Shown piece by piece: positions 6,376 to 8,937 of a stretch of 8,937 nt of DNA (its first letter is position 1; each line of letters begins with the position of its first letter). The DNA is taken from positions 1 to 8,937 of the forward strand of contig JAEYRU010000179.1 of the NCBI GenBank assembly GCA_023435335.1, read 5' to 3'. The position numbers and the translations under genes were made by a program. The notes beneath the pieces were generated by a model. It made no database searches, was not told where the DNA came from, and saw only the letters and a list, made by a program, of their open reading frames with translations. This DNA comes from Pseudomonadota bacterium. Its GTDB lineage: Bacteria; Pseudomonadota; Alphaproteobacteria; Rhizobiales; Rhizobiaceae.

Positions 6376-6777
6376 ATGCGCATAGTGCCCATGGTCGCGG
6401 CAGCGTCCTTCGCGCTCTCGATGCATTCCGCCCCCGCCCGCGCGGACTACTTGCAGTATCAGAAATGCGTTGGTGCCGGTGCCGCCACTAACGCGGCATG
6501 GAGCGAATGCGGCGCAGCGTGGATCGAGCGCGCCGATGCCGCGCTGAACGCCACATGGAAGGAACTGCGCTCCGTGCTGGCCGGGGAGACCGCGCAGGCC
6601 ATGCTCGAGGAGCAGCGCGCCTGGAACGCGTACAAGGAGAAATCTTGCATGTTCTGGGCCAGCGGCGAATACGGTCGCGAAGGACAGGTCATCAGCTATC
6701 CCGCGTGCCGCGCCGAGGTGATCGAGGAGCGTACGGCGAGGCTGAAGCTCTATCTCGACAGGGTAAAGCCGCGATAG
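6376..6777 (+). CDS. secreted LprI/DUF1311-family four-cysteine protein
   Basis: This 133-residue protein has a signal peptide with a hydrophobic core (about 3-17) and a likely cleavage after SAPARA (23/24), so the mature form should be periplasmic. The mature part has the DUF1311/LprI pattern. It has a first cysteine pair (Cys31, Cys45), the helix ADAALNATWKEL, then EEQRAWNAYKEKSC with Cys91. It ends with PACRAEVIEERTARLKLYL, carrying Cys111 and the terminal Arg-rich helix. The four cysteines suggest two disulfides. Family members include lysozyme-inhibitor-like proteins such as mycobacterial LprI, but many have no known function, so inhibition of lysozyme here is only a possibility. The ATG at 6376 is preceded by AAGGGG (6364-6369), overlapping the upp stop. 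With a 10-nt gap, the gene is probably cotranscribed with upp, an unexpected partner. Confidence 0.85.
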   Translation: MRIVPMVAAASFALSMHSAPARADYLQYQKCVGAGAATNAAWSECGAAWIERADAALNATWKELRSVLAGETAQAMLEEQRAWNAYKEKSCMFWASGEYGREGQVISYPACRAEVIEERTARLKLYLDRVKPR

Positions 6778-6798
6778 CCGCTGCAAGCCGGTAAGGTT

Positions 6799-6837
6799 CG
6801 GTTAACCGCGATCCCAGAGGGAGATGCGGATTAACCG
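6799..6837 (+). promoter_or_regulatory. two TTAACC half-sites upstream of the PerP-like gene (possible CtrA sites)
   Basis: CGGTTAACCG (6799-6808) is a perfect palindrome, so TTAACC is readable on both strands there. GGATTAACCG (6828-6837) repeats the same half-site 29 nt further on. TTAACC is the core of the CtrA half-site in alphaproteobacteria, although the classical full site is TTAA-N7-TTAA and the spacing here is longer. The second copy would overlap a -35 position, with a weak -10 (around CATAGA, 6855-6860) 18 nt later. The start codon is at 6885, with AAGGG seven nt before it. The site identity is inferred from motif and context only. Confidence 0.4.
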
Positions 6838-6884
6838 TCGCTCATTCGCGCGCGCATAGACTGCGCCCGAACAAGGGCGGTCAA

Positions 6885-7454
6885 ATGCTGCGCAAAATCC
6901 TCATCGTCGGCGTCATCGCGGGCGGCTCGGCCTCGATACCCATCTTCTACGAGAGCAATCCGGACGCCTTCCACGACATGGTCAAGTCCGCGGTGGAGAA
7001 GCGCGCGCCTGAACCGGAGCCCAAGCGGCCGCTGGTAATCATCCAGCAGGCCAAGCTGGAGGCGCAGAAGGAACAGATCACCGGCCGCAAGGTGCGTCTC
7101 GCTGCCGACGAGCGCGGGCACTTCAAGGGCGATTTCAGGGTCAACGGCCGGTCGCTCGACGCTTTGGTCGACACCGGCGCGACGATGATAGCGATCAACC
7201 GCACCACAGCGCGACAGGTCGGGATCAACCTGACCCCCGCCGATTTTCGCCACGAGGTGAACACCGCAAATGGAACGGTCAAGGCGGCGGCGGCGATGAT
7301 CGAGCGCGTCCAGATCGGGCGCATCCAGGTCGACAACGTGGAAGCCATGGTCCTGGACGACCGGGCGCTGTCCGGCACGCTGGTTGGAATGAGCTTCCTG
7401 AAACGGTTGTCAGGCTTCCGCGTCGAGAACGGTGCGCTGGTTCTGGAGCAGTAG
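6885..7454 (+). CDS. membrane-anchored retropepsin-like aspartic protease (TIGR02281/PerP type)
   Basis: This 189-residue protein begins with a short N-terminal hydrophobic segment (about 4-22, KILIVGVIAGGSASIPIF) that should anchor or export it. A charged, Pro-rich linker (about 40-50) follows. The single clan AA protease domain starts near GHFKGDFRVNGRSLDALVDT, with the catalytic DTGAT at 96-100 (Asp96). It closes with GTLVGMSFLKRLSGFRVENG, the usual second-half Gly-hydrophobic-Leu motif. One Asp-Thr-Gly per chain implies that the active form is a dimer, as in retropepsins. The best-known relative is Caulobacter PerP, the periplasmic protease that truncates the polarity factor PodJ at cell division; orthology is not proven here. 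The ATG at 6885 has AAGGG seven nt upstream. The gene converges on deoA with only 3 nt between stops, so transcription from each side must run into the other's coding sequence. Confidence 0.88.
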   Translation: MLRKILIVGVIAGGSASIPIFYESNPDAFHDMVKSAVEKRAPEPEPKRPLVIIQQAKLEAQKEQITGRKVRLAADERGHFKGDFRVNGRSLDALVDTGATMIAINRTTARQVGINLTPADFRHEVNTANGTVKAAAAMIERVQIGRIQVDNVEAMVLDDRALSGTLVGMSFLKRLSGFRVENGALVLEQ

Positions 7455-7457
7455 CGG

Positions 7458-8783
7458 TCAGGCAGCGGCAATGCGGCGCAGGACGGCTCGCGCCGGTTTC
7501 GGCTTCTCGTCCTCGATCGCGTAGGCCGCCGTTACCGCGCGCGCTGCATCCTCGGCCTGCCCCTTCGACCTCGCATGTATAAGTGCCAGCGCATCGCCCT
7601 TCCGCACCTCGGAACCCACCGGAACAAGCCTCGTAATGCCGACGGCATGGTCGATGCTGGCGGCGGGATCGGTCCGGCCGCCGCCGAGTGTCACCACTGC
7701 GAGGCCGATGTCGCGGGTTTCAACTGCGCCGACGTAGCCAGCCCTTGACGCCTTCACCGCGAGTTCGACCTCCGCTTGCGGCAGATACGCCTCAGGCTTT
7801 TCGGTGAAGTCGGCCGGGCCGCCTAGAAGCGCCACCATCCTGCCGAAGATATCGGCCGCGCGGCCCCCATTCAGCGCCTCGCGGGCCGCTCGTTGTCCCT
7901 CGGCGGCGCTGCCGGCAATCCCCGATGAGACCAGCATCTCGGCGGCGAGCGCCAACGTTACTTTCTCCAGCCTTGGGTCGCGATGGCGGCCGGTAAGGAA
8001 ACCGACCGCGTTTTGCACCTCGACCGCGTTTCCGGCGGCGGATGCCAGCGGCTGGTCCATGCCGGTGATCAACGCCGTGGTCTTCAGCCCTGCGCCGTTG
8101 GCGACCTCGACCAGCGACTTCGCCAGCGCACCGGCATCCCTCGCCGTGGCCATGAAGGCGCCATTACCCGCCTTGACGTCGAGTACCAGCGACTGCAGCC
8201 CGGCAGCCAGCTTCTTCGACAGGATGGAGGCGGTGATCAGCGGGATCGATTCGACCGTACCGGTGACGTCGCGGATGGCGTAGAATCGCTTGTCGGCGGG
8301 CGCAAGCTTCGCCGTCTGGCCGATGATGGCGCAGCCGGCCTCGCGAACGACCTTGCGAAAAAGGCGGTTGTCGGGCTGGGTGGCGTAGCCGGGAATAGAG
8401 TCCATCTTGTCGAGCGTACCGCCCGTGTGACCCAGGCCGCGGCCCGAGATCATCGGGACGAAGGCGCCGCAGGCGGCAACGATAGGCGCCAGCATGAGCG
8501 AGACGTTGTCGCCGACGCCGCCGGTGGAGTGCTTGTCGGTGACGGGGCCTGGCAGGCCGGACCAGTCGAGCACGTCGCCGGAATCGCGCATCGCCAAAGT
8601 AAGGGTGATGGCCTCCTCGCGGCCGAGCCCGTTGAGGAAGGCGGCCATGGCGAAAGCCGCCACCTGGCCGTCGTTGAACGAGCCATCGGTCAGTCCTGCC
8701 ACGAAGGCACGGAGTTCGTCTTCGGACAGCGGCCAGCCGTCGCGTTTCCTCCGGATAATCTCCTGCGGCAGCATGCCGGTCAC
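7458..8783 (-). CDS. deoA: thymidine phosphorylase
   Basis: DeoA reversibly cleaves thymidine (and deoxyuridine) with phosphate to the base and 2-deoxyribose-1-phosphate in the cytosol. The 441-residue product has the phosphate-binding KHSTGGVGD (84-92), the family signature SGRGLGHTGGTLDK (113-126) and IRDVTGTVESIPLITASILS (170-189). With the GTG start at 8783-8781, the substrate residues His85, Arg171, Ser186 and Lys190 fall exactly at their E. coli numbers. This start is also served by a strong GGGGAGG five nt upstream (8789-8795), so I prefer it to the ATG three codons later. The Lys/His/Arg/Ser set is complete and favours thymidine over the broader pyrimidine phosphorylase, though the two are related. 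The start overlaps the upstream phosphorylase stop as GTGA, indicating one transcript with coupled translation. Released uracil or thymine links it functionally to Upp. Confidence 0.96.
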   Translation of the reverse strand: MTGMLPQEIIRRKRDGWPLSEDELRAFVAGLTDGSFNDGQVAAFAMAAFLNGLGREEAITLTLAMRDSGDVLDWSGLPGPVTDKHSTGGVGDNVSLMLAPIVAACGAFVPMISGRGLGHTGGTLDKMDSIPGYATQPDNRLFRKVVREAGCAIIGQTAKLAPADKRFYAIRDVTGTVESIPLITASILSKKLAAGLQSLVLDVKAGNGAFMATARDAGALAKSLVEVANGAGLKTTALITGMDQPLASAAGNAVEVQNAVGFLTGRHRDPRLEKVTLALAAEMLVSSGIAGSAAEGQRAAREALNGGRAADIFGRMVALLGGPADFTEKPEAYLPQAEVELAVKASRAGYVGAVETRDIGLAVVTLGGGRTDPAASIDHAVGITRLVPVGSEVRKGDALALIHARSKGQAEDAARAVTAAYAIEDEKPKPARAVLRRIAAA

Positions 8784-8937
8784 TCCAGCCTCCCCGCAAA
8801 CATCTGCTTCAGGATCGCCGCCAGGCGCGCACCGCCGCGCGGCGCCATGTCCTTGGTTTCCTGATGCGAGAGTTCGCCGCCGGTCATGCCGGCCGCCAGG
8901 TTGGTGATTACCGAGCAGGCGGCCACCCGCAGGCCAA
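8780..8937 (-). CDS. purine-nucleoside phosphorylase, C-terminal 51 residues (5' part outside the window)
   Basis: The minus strand is open from the window edge to a TGA at 8782-8780. It reads GLRVAACSVITNLAAGMTGG, ELSHQETKDMAPRGGARLAA and ILKQMFAGRLE. The CSVITNLAAGMTG segment, with its base-contacting Asn, followed by LSH and a terminal amphipathic helix, is the standard end of trimeric (PunA/XapA, human-like) purine-nucleoside phosphorylases. These split inosine or guanosine with phosphate into base and ribose-1-phosphate, which fits the Add and DeoA neighbours. The stop overlaps the deoA GTG (GTGA), and the deoA ribosome site lies inside this coding end. Only about a fifth of a typical protein is visible, so integrity of the remainder cannot be judged and the symbol is left open. 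Confidence 0.85.
   Translation of the reverse strand, partial: GLRVAACSVITNLAAGMTGGELSHQETKDMAPRGGARLAAILKQMFAGRLE

Noticed and set aside
5553..6392. Minus-strand open frame of 279 codons opposite upp
   Set aside because: It is antisense to a complete Upp and rich in Arg/His, with no motif. The minus frame at 4553-5110 opposite add and the plus frame at 7983-8864 opposite deoA were rejected for the same reason.
1..8937. A novel defence, mobile or secondary-metabolite system
   Set aside because: All intact genes except the left-edge fragment belong to recognisable families, mostly housekeeping. The only defence-like trace is the inactive vapC tail, and no recombinase, repeat array or phage gene is seen.

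Overview
The window is GC-rich, densely coding bacterial chromosome. The ubiE-ubiB-coaBC order, the one-helix UbiB tail, and a small membrane-anchored retropepsin-like protease of the PerP type all point to an alphaproteobacterium. A member of the Hyphomicrobiales, perhaps close to Mesorhizobium/Phyllobacteriaceae, is the most likely source. The order-level call is an inference from gene content and protein style, not from a marker gene. I see no rRNA, tRNA, IS element, prophage gene or CRISPR array.

Left part (1-4538). The 3' end of an unrecognised plus-strand gene (1-180) converges on a minus-strand block. In transcription order that block is ubiE (demethylmenaquinone/ubiquinone methyltransferase), ubiB (ubiquinone-biosynthesis kinase-like protein, probable TTG start), a broken vapC toxin tail, coaBC (coenzyme A biosynthesis) and a GNAT acetyltransferase. 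Spacing is tight: 7 nt between ubiE and ubiB, and an ATGA overlap between coaBC and the acetyltransferase. The 125-nt gap between ubiB and coaBC holds about 30 codons of a VapC/PIN-domain C-terminus, the relic of a lost toxin-antitoxin module.

Middle (4539-6777). A 110-nt divergent intergenic region carries a long imperfect dyad. It separates ubiE from a rightward run: add (adenosine deaminase family), upp (uracil phosphoribosyltransferase) and a secreted LprI/DUF1311-type four-cysteine protein that starts 10 nt after upp.

Right part (6778-8937). A 107-nt gap with two TTAACC half-sites precedes the PerP-like aspartic protease. That gene runs convergently, 3 nt apart, into deoA (thymidine phosphorylase). 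deoA overlaps by GTGA with the 3' end of a purine-nucleoside phosphorylase gene cut by the window edge. Add, Upp, DeoA and the phosphorylase form a nucleoside/nucleobase salvage neighbourhood. It is interrupted by two envelope-protein genes of unrelated predicted role.

I found no convincing new multi-gene system. The observations most worth a second look are the vapC relic, the divergent dyad and the possible CtrA sites before the PerP-like gene.
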